The notes under the pieces: model-generated
Seen by the model: only the letters and a program-made list of their open reading frames with translations
Told to the model about the DNA's origin: nothing
Database searches by the model: none
Source of the DNA: Haplosporangium gracile
Lineage: Eukaryota > Mortierellomycota > Mortierellomycetes > Mortierellales > Mortierellaceae
DNA: 21,991 nt
Assembly (NCBI GenBank): GCA_015499985.1
Contig: JAAAUF010000703.1
Span: 1-21,991 of the forward strand
Direction of reading: 5' to 3'
Made by a program: the position numbers and the translations under genes
Part shown: positions 1-8,934 of the stretch, piece by piece
Position numbering within the stretch: the first letter of the stretch is position 1
Layout: every line of letters begins with the position of its first letter

Positions 1-39
1 TTTTTTCATGTCGCGCTCGTTGTTCTCATATTTTTTACT

Positions 40-287
40 TATGTAGTTCGCTTTCGTTTTGCAACTCCTTTTTCTTCTTCTACGTTTTCTTCTATTCTTC
101 CTAGCTGCCTAGCTCCTCTTTCTACTTCTACTCTTCCCCATTTCACAAATACCCTGCACGACGACTCTCACTCGTCTCGCTCTTGTACATACATCTCATT
201 CACATCATCAAAAGACTAAGGGTCGGTCGCCAGCTACTTATATCATCTATTTTTTTTTCACCCTTCCTTTCATATCCGACTCGGACC
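40..287 (+). promoter_or_regulatory. CT-rich promoter-like tract upstream of the broken gene
   Basis: The plus strand is dominated by C and T runs interrupted by short A-containing stretches. The intact plus-strand genes starting at 3434 and 8819 have the same kind of tract upstream. It suggests that the promoter of the broken gene at 288-2687 is still recognisable. No TATA box or other specific element is claimed. Confidence 0.4.
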
Positions 288-2383
288 ATAAGCTGCTGGT
301 ACCTAAGCTTGCCATCCACGCACTCGCGACATGCGTAGTCCTAATTCAACAAGCAGAGGTCAACAAGGCCCAGCAACAGCAACAACAACCGATGGATGTC
401 AACCGCGCCGAAAAGTTTACCGATTTTGAGGCTGCTAACAACAATCACGGACACTCGGGACAGACCATGATAAGCATCACCGTCACCATGAGCGCCACGA
501 TAAACACTACCACCATCATAATAATAAAGAGCATCATAAGAAGCACCACAACAAAAAGCTACATTCCAAGCCTGATCTGAACGCTGAACCAGAGTTCTGT
601 TAAGTGACATTCGTTTTTTGTTTGCTTTCATATTTGTTTATGATATCTTTTCTGAATACGCACTGCCTACATTCCACAACAAACAGCCAGAATTTAGCTT
701 ATTTTTGTTGATATTTTGCCACCAAAAAATTTAAATTCGATCAACAATCACACAGACGAACAAATCAATCTTGTCTGCAACAGCATCATCATCGACACCA
801 TCACCTGTCCCACGGAGCTCAGACCTGCTCCCTTGTTGGCCGAGTCTGTTCCCACAGGCTTCGAGACAGCCAACAACGGAGGCTCCAAGAAGAAATGCAA
901 CGTCGCCTCTTAGCGAGCCCTCAGCATGGCCCTTCCCTGTCAAAAGACTCCCCAGGAATGCGGCTCCAGCTCCCCCTCCCGGTGACATTATCGTTGATCC
1001 TTACCCCATTGCCATACAAAGCGATACCGATGCTGTCTATCCTGAGGTTGATGGTATATTTGAGAATGAGCATGATACCTAGGAGACTAACGTAACGGAC
1101 GAACTTGTTGGTGCTGCCGGTGACGCTGATGGTTCTGACGATGACTATGACGAGGATGGCACGGCCGAGAACGACGGCAAGATCCTTGCCGGTGGCGCCG
1201 CCTAGTCACCTCTCCAGAAGCGCAACAACAGCCATAAACACCTCCATCACCACCATCACAAAAAGTCCCACCACAAGAAGGTTGTCTACCATAAGCACCA
1301 CCACAAGGGAGAAAAGCATGGCCACAAGCACGACAACGACGGGGACAAGAAGAAGGAGAAGGATCACCCATGAGCCGGCCTCTGCACCTCATCCGGCAAC
1401 GGCTGCGGTCATGAACTCTTTGGCTGTGACTTTATGTCGATCGCCGTCTACGTCTGTAGCCACTCCGGCGCTGCCCCTTCGCTTACGGTATTTGCTCTGA
1501 TGGCTGCAGTAAAGGTGAATGCACTGGGGAGCCTACTCCTTTGATTCCAACTGATAGCCCCGTTACCGCCACCACCACCACTCCCACCGAGCCTGGCGCC
1601 ACTACTACCGGAGGACCCACCGATGGCACAACTGAACCTACGGACAAAACCACAACTACTCCTGCCACGACTGATGGAGCGAAAGTGACGACACCAACCG
1701 AGACAACGACCACTACACCAGCCATGACGACCACAACCACTTCTGATTCTACCGAGCCAACGATGACCACCACCTTAACTGCCACGACTGAGGTATCGTC
1801 AACTACCACCACCACCACTACGACTGGAGGGGAAATTGACTACGACCAACGATGGCGCGAGGGAGAAACCAACCATGGCCACCGATGGCGCGAAGGAGGA
1901 AATGATCACAACCACTGTTGACTCGACCACGACCACTACAGCTGGATCACTCTGTGAGACCGTTGTCAATACATTCAAGGGTGTCATCAACACGGCTTTT
2001 GACACCGTCACCGGGTTTATCCCTATGATCCCGAGCCGATTAAGTTGCTCATCGCGCTTGTGATCGGTACCCTTGCCGGTTCAAGAGTCTCATCGATAAC
2101 GCGCTCAAAGATACTGGTACCGTGGTCTCGATCGCAGCGTCAATTTTGTCTCAACTGAAGCCGATTACGGACCTTGCCCCAGGTGTGGACGGACTTATCG
2201 ACACGGTCTTGAATGTTTTGAGCTCGGTTGCATCTGCTGATCAGGATGTTGCCACCTGCATGGGAGCAGTCAAGAACTGCAATGGACTGTTGACTATTCT
2301 GGGGTACGTCCTCAAGGCTGTCTTCCCGTTAATCACGTCGCCATCGATAAGCTGGCTTTTTTCTCTCACTCTTTTTTCTCTCA

Positions 2384-2417
<34 letters not shown>

Positions 2418-2687
2418 TTACTCGAGGTTGTCAAGACACGAGAGAACAAAGACTAATCCTTTTCTCTATGAATGGTAGTGTCTGGACTGCTCGGCGGCGT
2501 TCTGAACACGTTGAAGGATACGATCGACAAATTGATCGCGGGATCTTCAGATGCGGCCATTTCACTCAAAGGTATTGTTGACACCATCTCCGGTTTCTCT
2601 CCTTCCCTGCCTTCGCAGGCCAAGTTGCCGCTTGAGATTCTCAAGGAGATTCTCGATGCCGTCGACAGCTGCAACAAGGGAGTGTAG
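288..2687 (+). pseudogene. Decayed gene for a secreted His-rich, Cys-rich, Thr-rich protein
   Basis: Protein-like segments follow each other in order but in changing frames. A signal-peptide-like stretch begins at 290, where the expected ATG reads AT-AAG (288-292), so the start is lost. It runs past Met 392 in frame 2. A His/Lys-rich segment follows at 463-603 in frame 1. After a probable intron (about 599-697) come an acidic segment (985-1200), a second His-rich block (about 1230-1370) and a Cys-rich cassette (1374-1530, with GNGCG and LFGCD then SDGCSKGEC). A Thr-rich mucin-like linker occupies 1541-1935. A helical C-terminal part ends at TAG 2685-2687. In-frame stops lie at 911-913, 1080-1082, 1203-1205 and 1371-1373. 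Frame changes fall near 460, 975, 1475, 1833, 2028 and 2079. Family unrecognised; the layout resembles lineage-specific secreted or cell-wall proteins. Clustered assembly errors are the alternative. Confidence 0.72.
2357..2412. repeat. 15-bp tandem duplication plus T26 run
   Basis: A 15-bp unit, TTTTTTCTCTCACTC, occurs twice (2357-2371 and 2372-2386) and is followed by 26 T residues (2387-2412). It lies in what was probably the last intron of the broken gene, ahead of a TAG acceptor at 2476-2478. Confidence 0.9.
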
Positions 2688-2791
2688 AATATCACACATG
2701 AATACATGCAAGAGAGAAAGGAAAAGAACGACGGACGGACGTGCAGGATTTACCATCAGATATCCTCAGTACCCCTCATCCACTGACAGGT

Positions 2792-2797
2792 AATAAA
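2792..2797 (+). terminator. AATAAA polyadenylation signal
   Basis: A canonical AATAAA lies 105 nt after the last stop of the broken gene. Its retention suggests that the 3' end is intact even though the coding region is not. Confidence 0.45.
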
Positions 2798-3134
2798 CAA
2801 AAGAAACTTGTTTTTTTTCACCCAAGTACTCAGTCATGGCATGGAATGTGTATTTGTACAGACGATACGTTGGATAGTAATCAGCCGAAGTGAGCGGATG
2901 CAAAAATGTGGTCCATGGATTACCATGTAAGGGCTGTCGGTTTGAGATGATCTGGCCCAGTCAACGGTACGGGGGGAGAGGGCGCATCGGACTCCGATCG
3001 AGTAAATTCAGTTCAGTGGGATGAGTTTGCCGCTAGATGCACGCACAACTACCTTTTTCAGGTCGATGCGATCGCATTTTTGGTTTTACAGTTTCATTGT
3101 AGTCCATCGCAGCCGGGGTAGGGTAGGATGTGTG

Positions 3135-3159
3135 GAGAGAGAGAGAGAGAGAGAGAGAG
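3135..3159. repeat. (GA)12 microsatellite
   Basis: Uninterrupted GA dinucleotides, 25 nt, lie about 275 nt upstream of the acyl-CoA oxidase ATG. GA/CT repeats are common in fungal promoters; no function is shown here. Confidence 0.95.
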
Positions 3160-3227
3160 CAGGGACAGGGGCCGCCGACCCAAATCCCAAGCCAATCCAA
3201 TCCAACCCCAGTCGTGAAGTGCTCTTT

Positions 3228-3420
3228 TTGCTTCTTCCTTTGTAACGTCCTCCCGTCTCTCTTTTTTTTTTGTTCCTTTCTTTCTACTCACCCTTCACTC
3301 ATCAGAAGCAGTCCATCTCAATTCTCTTTCTTTTCTCCCATTTACTACTGCCCTTGCATCACCTTTCCTTTCCTTCTTATTCTCCTCATTCCCTTCATCT
3401 CACGACACTAACCAACCGCA
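3228..3420 (+). promoter_or_regulatory. CT-rich core promoter tract of the acyl-CoA oxidase
   Basis: A long pyrimidine-rich stretch ends in an A/C-rich leader immediately before ATG 3434. No peroxisome-proliferation or oleate-type element was confidently identified by eye. Confidence 0.45.
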
Positions 3421-3433
3421 TCAACCAAACACA

Positions 3434-6006
3434 ATGCCTCCATTCATCCCCCCACTTTCCGACCCCTCCAAGACAGTCCCCGCCCTCGCCTCCGAGCGGT
3501 CCCTCGTCTCCTTCCCTGTCGAGTCACTCACCCAATTCCTTCACGGCGAGACCCTGAAACCCCAACGTCAGATCCGTGCCCTCCTTGAACAAGACCCCGT
3601 CTTCTCCAATGCCGATAAGCCCTTCCTGAGCCGCGAAAAGATGTATGTTCGTTCGCTTGAAAAGGCGGCGAAGTTGGTCGAGATGAAGAAGAGGAATGGA
3701 TGGAACGAGGAGGATATGATGATTGCTATGCGCATGCTTGGTGATTCTACTCCCCAGTTCTTGGTAATTAATCACCTTTTTGTTGTTTTGCCCGATTGAT
3801 TGTACTGATGATTTCTCAAGTGATTGGTCGTTCCGTTGCCGCTTGATCAGTTTACTAACCCTGATGAGTCTTTCTCTCTCCTCTCCTCCCTCCTTTTTTT
3901 TTGCCACCAATTGATTCATGGTTTTGTAGCATGAAGCTCTGTTCATTCCTACATTGAAGACTCAGCTGTCGGATGAGCAGCAAAAGATCTGGCTCCCCAA
4001 GTAACGTATCCATTCATTCATTCGTCAAACTCAATGTTCACAGTTTCGGAAACGATCGAGGATTTTCATCGGCTAATCATGTTCCTTCCGTTTGGCTGCT
4101 TTTGTACGTTAGGGCGGAGAATTACGAGATTTTTGGATGGTAAGAGATTTATATCCCACGGCTCGATAAATGTTCTCTTGAGCCGAAATCATAACCCACA
4201 GTTGCACTAAACTCTGTTGCCCATTCTTTCATTCTTAATAGCTATGCGCAGACTGAGCTGGCCCATGGAAGCAACTTGCGCAAGTTGGAAACTACCGCCA
4301 CGTTTATCCCCGAGACGGACGAGTTTGAGATCAATACCCCAACCATCAACTCCATGAAGTGGTGGCCCGGCGCCCTGGCTCAATCCAGCACTCACTGTGC
4401 CATCTACGCTCGACTGATCCTTCATGGCAAGGACTATGGCGTCCACCCATTCTTGCTCCAGATCCGTGCCCCCAGTACCCATGCCCCCATGGCGGGCATC
4501 GAGTTGGGTAACCTGGGCAACAAGATTGGTTTCAACACCATCGACAATGGGTTCCTCCGAGTCCACAATGTCCGTATCCCGCGTTCGCAGATGATGATGC
4601 GCAATTCCAAGGTCACCCGTGAGGGCAAGTACGAGCCTGCCAAGAATGCCAAGATGAATTATTCGACTATGGTCGCCATTCGTGCCAACATTGTTCGTAA
4701 TGCCGGTTTTGCGCTCGGTCAGGCTCTCACGATCGCAATCCGTTACTCGATGGTCCGCCTCCAAGGAGGAGACCGTATTCCCTCACAGAAGGGTGAGGAG
4801 GTCAAGGTTATCGACCACGGTATGCAGAGGTTCCGCTTGACGACTTCGTTGGCGCTCAGCTATGCCATGTTGATGACAGGTCGTGTCATGTTTGAGATGC
4901 ATCGCCGTAACTTGAAGAACGTCATCCAGGGCGAGGTTGGACTCATGGCGGAGGTTCACGCCACTTCTTCGGGACTCAAGGCCTTGACCTCGGATCTTGC
5001 GACCGCACATATGGAGGATGCTCGTCGTGCCTGTGGTGGACATGGTTACTCGTGGTGCGGCGGTATTGTTGACATCTTGACCACTACCCTCCAAGATGTC
5101 ACCGTTGAAGGTAATCATATGTCGCATTTTGCATTGCAATTGCGAGTGAAATTCTTGGCTATAACGGTGTTATTAATCTAATTCCTGCCCATTTTTTACT
5201 TTGATGTGAAACAACTAGGTGAGAACACGATTCTCCATCTTCAGACATCGCGTTGGTTGCTCAAGACCATCTTGGCAGCTTTAAAGACCAAGGATCTGTC
5301 AGCAGTCCCCGCCGGGTTGAGACCCACCCTCCAGGACGCCAACATCCTTGAACAAGAACGTGCTACTATTGTCCCCGGCCAGTCCGTCAGCGGCGAGACC
5401 CTTGTTGCGGCCTTCTGGCACCGTGAGGCCCGTGTCCTCCAAGAAGTCGTCACCCGTATCCTCAAGGACGGCGCCGGCGAGGAGGCAATGGCCAAGTCTC
5501 AGGTCCGCATGGTCGAGCTCTCAAGAACCCACGGCGAGGGCATGTTGGTCCGCAACTTTTTCGAGGCCCTTGCCAAGGAAGAGCAGACCATTCTCTCGAA
5601 GGGTCAGGATCCTGCCAAGGGCTACTTGCCAGTGCTGAAGCAGCTTGCAGAGCTGCACGCGATTCATCGTCTGTTGGAGCAGGCAGGCGATTTCACCGAG
5701 GATGGATATGTTTCCAGACGCCAGGTGGTCTGGTTGCGTGAGCGTCGGAATGAGTTGATTGATGGGTTGAGGTATGAGATTATTGGGCTTGTGGACGCGT
5801 ATGATTTGTCGGATAACCAGTTGAACTCTGCGATTGGGCGGTATGATGGACGGGTGTATGAGTCGTTGTATGAGTGGGCCAAGTATGGCATGTCAATTAT
5901 GGAGAAGGGCAGCCAGGGTGGAGTACTTGGGTTTGACGAGGTGTTGAAGGATGTCCTTGCGGAGGGGCGTCGTATCAACGGCGTCGTTGTCACTCCCAAG
6001 CTGTAA
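3434..6006 (+). CDS. POX1: Peroxisomal acyl-CoA oxidase
   Basis: Exons 3434-3763, 3930-4000, 4113-4139, 4242-5110 and 5219-6006 join in frame to 694 aa, a usual length for the family. The enzyme oxidises acyl-CoA to trans-2-enoyl-CoA with FAD and O2, giving H2O2, in the first step of peroxisomal beta-oxidation. Seen in the protein: an ACOX N-terminal helical domain (about 1-130), the FAD/substrate motif CYAQTELAHG (from 143), KWWPG (182-186), RACGGHGYS, and VEGENT with Glu432 aligning with the ACOX/acyl-CoA dehydrogenase catalytic base. The C-terminus is PKL, a plausible variant type 1 peroxisome-targeting signal. The third exon is only 27 nt. The ATG was chosen because the frame continues directly into the conserved N-terminal domain and the context is ACACAATG. 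The call of acyl-CoA oxidase is secure; the exact paralogue is not. Confidence 0.95.
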
Positions 6007-6024
6007 AGTTGTAAATTTCCTGAA

Positions 6025-6030
6025 AATAAA
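6025..6030 (+). terminator. AATAAA polyadenylation signal of the oxidase gene
   Basis: AATAAA begins 19 nt after the TAA of the acyl-CoA oxidase. Only 218 bp separate that stop from the next start codon, so the 3' end must be compact. Confidence 0.6.
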
Positions 6031-6149
6031 TTCGATCGATACGCGACTGCGTTTTTCCAACTTGCCCCTTTTCTGTCCTTGCTTCGGTCGACTTTTGTTC
6101 ACACATTACACCTTCATTCCTCTTTACTTTTCCACTTGACACGTTCATT

Positions 6150-6180
6150 CACAACCGTCATCACAACCGTCATCACAACC
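6150..6180. repeat. 12-bp tandem repeat in the leader of the VMA22-like gene
   Basis: CACAACCGTCAT is present at 6150-6161 and 6162-6173, with a partial third copy to 6180. It lies 45-75 nt before the start codon, probably in the 5' UTR. Confidence 0.85.
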
Positions 6181-6224
6181 ACCACCAACCACCACAAAGG
6201 AAACAAAGAGTACATAAAATACAT

Positions 6225-7492
6225 ATGCCAGACGTAACAGCAGTCCAACAAGCACACAACAAGGTCTGTCAAGACCTGGACGACCTAATCCTCGAGTACA
6301 TTGCTCTCGTCAACGAGCATCTCACCGCCTGGACCCGCATCTCTACCCACTTCCAAGAGGTACCAATCTCTCCCTTCCCCCCCTCTCCCCCTATCCCTTC
6401 TCCCAATGTCAAAACTGTATGCATATCGCTGCTCACTCCTTCAACATGACAGGAAGTATCTTATATAATTTTAACCGCATGGCTTGCTAATGCATTTTTA
6501 CTTTAGGGACGCGAGTTGATCTCACAAGCAAAGTACATTATGGGCCCCAAGAACGTGTCTGCAGATTGCTATGATCATCGTATGAAGGCTCTTCGAGGCG
6601 TGTAAGTCTTTGTTTTATTTTTATGGAGAAATTGAGGGGCTGCTTACCCCATGATTGAGGGAGGTTATTTAATGATGTTACAGAAGCAAAAATATCTTTA
6701 GTACATGAGTATGGAATAGAAAAAAAAAATAGCCGAAAAATGTATCATTTCGCCGATAATTAATACAACTTGTATCCTCCTTTGTAGGCTGATCAAAGAT
6801 CCGATGACAGAGATCGAGATCCGCGACTTGCGCGCAGAGGAAGTTGAACGAAAGAGGCTACAGGACGCTCAGGAGGAAGAGTCCAAAGCAGCAGAAAAGG
6901 ACTCGGACATTCACCGACGGCAGAAGAGCGAGACTGGACAAGATGATCAGGAGCAGGAATCGAGTCGGTCTGGATTGAGACGACGCGGAGGAGGAGGATC
7001 GGCCGCTACAGAGGACACGTCGTCGTCAGTGGTTACTATCGCTGGTATGGCGACGATTGATTCTACGAGTTTAGGAGCGACTACAACAAGTACTGGTAAT
7101 GATGCGACGAAAACGAAGAAGAAGGAGCGCAATCCTGACCCTTTGCTGTGGTTTGGCGTGTTTGTCCCGGCTTCTCTTCGAAGTGCTCAGTCGGTTTTTC
7201 AACAAGGTAAAAAATTTAATAGTATCCGTCGCGTGTGTGTGCATGTGTGTCTGTGTCTACGATCAAGCCATCCCGCTTTCGCAAGATCTAGTTTCAATAA
7301 CACATTTTGGCATATGATTGCTTTTTTATTTTATTTTTTACAATGGTTGTAGGTTTACAGGATGTGGTGGAGATAGCCATGATTCGACAGAGATTGGTTG
7401 AGCTGGAAGGGAGGATGGTTGTCTTGCGGGAAGCTAAGGCAGCGGGGACGAAGGAATTGGAGGCGGACCTGTCTGGAATGAAATTGAAGTAA
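6225..7492 (+). CDS. VMA22: Vma22/CCDC115-like V-ATPase assembly factor
   Basis: Exons 6225-6359, 6507-6601, 6788-7206 and 7353-7492 join in frame to 262 aa. The N-terminal part (1-90) is helical and coiled-coil-like. Residues about 95-190 are charged, then Ser/Thr/Gly-rich and probably disordered. The C-terminal part carries NPDPLLWFGVFVPASLR (from 192), the hallmark of Vma22/CCDC115, and a final helix. Family members act in the endoplasmic reticulum with Vma12 and Vma21 (in animals, TMEM199 and CCDC115) to assemble the membrane sector of the V-type H+-ATPase. The family is low in sequence identity, so the call rests on the conserved LLWFG..VP.SLR.AQ block plus size and coiled-coil layout. 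It is tightly spaced behind the oxidase but has its own leader. Confidence 0.75.
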
Positions 7493-8818
7493 AAATGAAT
7501 GGATTTTTCCCTGTTTCTGTCATCTTCTCCCCTTTTCTTCCCAGTAAACCAACTGCCATTTAATGAGCCCGTGGGTAGATGTTGGAAAGAATGTATTTTT
7601 GAGAATGGGAACAGTAAGGAGAAAGGGAGGACAAAGGAGAGGAGGTCAATGGTTCGATGGATTTGGTTGATGGGACAGGGCTAGAAAGTTTTGATAGAGG
7701 GAGGGAGAGAAAGTGTGGCGGAAAAGGCATACGAAGATGATGAATGGGATGTGATGGGATGAGGTGGGGGAGAGCCCCTTTTTCACACCTTTGATAATTT
7801 CCCTTCCTACTTCTCTCTCACTCGCTTCCGGCACATGGTGGCTCTCAATCCGAAGCCCTGGTAGCAAAAGCGGCATTGCATTGGATGCCAGATGTGAAAT
7901 ATCCGTCGGACGTTTGATAACGGCGGACGACAACGACGACGACGACGGATGGTGCGGATATGCAACTTGCGAGTGAGTGAATGGGAGAGTGCAGTGTGTG
8001 GGTGAGTAAGAGAAGGAAGGAAGGTAACGAGAGCCATCGATAGCATCATCATCCATGTCCTGCCCTCCTCCCCGAGCAAAATGAGTGCTCTCACGACCTT
8101 TTTTTTCTATTTTCTGCGTTTCATCCAGGGGTTACGAGAACACGACTACGAACACAAGGCATCAAGGCATCAAGCAGCAAGCAACAACAGATATCAACAG
8201 ACACGATCATGCAAAACACAAATCACAACGACTCTCCTATTGCTATTCCATTGTAATAAAACCAATGATAAGCTGCATTTGTTGTCGATTGCTATCGTGG
8301 AGGGAGTAGGGGTGTAGCAGGCGTGTCAAATTGACTGTAATAATTATACGAATCGAAGTGAAATAAGCGTTTTTTTTTTTTTCATTTTCCTTGTTGCTCT
8401 TTCCCGCTCTGTATTATCGTTTTCGCTCAGTCGGCCAGTCTCTGCCTTCTGCCTGTTCGCCTGTCTTTCTCACATCGTTCTCTTCTTTCTTTTTTCACCC
8501 TCTCTCATTCCAGCTCTTCTTTCCTTCCTCCCATCATCATCATCCGCTCACTCTTCGACAACCATCCCTTATCATCTTCTTCCCTTTGTCCTCCTCTTCC
8601 CTCTCTCTTTCTTCTACTACTATTACTTTCTAACCCGAGGAGCCCCTTTCTGTAATCCCACTCCACTCCACTCTACCTCTCCTTCTCTTCGGCAACTAAC
8701 AGCCTCGTCCAAGTCTCACTTCTCAAGCAGCCGCTTCTTTATTTTATTTAATATTTAATCCCGCCGAGCGGCATAACACTTAACACATACAATACATCAC
8801 ATCACAGACAGACACACA
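7493..8818. other. Intergenic region, no gene seen
   Basis: About 1.3 kb with purine-rich stretches (7610-7770), short GAC repeats (7925-7950) and a CT-rich leader before the kinase gene. The short open frames here have low-complexity or Ser/His-biased translations and no recognisable motif. No tRNA or hairpin RNA was recognised. Confidence 0.5.
8391..8765 (+). promoter_or_regulatory. CT-rich promoter tract of the DYRK kinase gene
   Basis: Pyrimidine-rich from 8391 to about 8700, then an AT-rich TATA-like patch (about 8735-8760) and an A/C-rich leader before ATG 8819. This matches the composition upstream of the oxidase gene. Confidence 0.45.
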
Positions 8819-8902
8819 ATGTCGTCCTTCTTCTCAAGGAGAAAGTCGCTCATCGCTCCAAGGGCTGCCCCTCAGCCTCAGCAACAGCCAGTCTTGCAAC
8901 AA

Positions 8903-8934
<32 letters not shown>

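Larger units (their letters stand above)
2688..3433. other. Intergenic: 3' flank of the broken gene and oxidase promoter
   Basis: No open frame of protein-like composition is seen. It holds an AATAAA signal (2792-2797), a GA microsatellite (3135-3159) and a CT-rich leader just before the oxidase start. Confidence 0.6.

Noticed and set aside
1105..1500. 131-codon plus-strand Thr/Arg-rich frame
   Set aside because: Overlaps the His-rich block and Cys-rich cassette, which read sensibly only in the neighbouring frame; this one is a shifted reading of CAC-rich DNA.
1483..1818. Val/Ser/Gly-rich minus-strand frame
   Set aside because: It is the complement of the Thr-rich (ACC/ACT) linker of the broken gene; the composition is purely an artefact of the triplet bias.
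288..2687. Broken gene explained as a normal multi-intron gene
   Set aside because: Several stops and frame changes lie within continuous protein-like sequence, with no donor/acceptor pair at a workable distance. Introns cannot remove them all.
3021..3411. Overlapping plus-strand frames upstream of the oxidase
   Set aside because: They arise from the GA repeat and the CT-rich promoter tract and have only low-complexity translations.
4207..4764. 185-codon minus-strand open frame
   Set aside because: Antisense to the conserved core of the acyl-CoA oxidase. The plus strand carries all family motifs, so this is a shadow frame.
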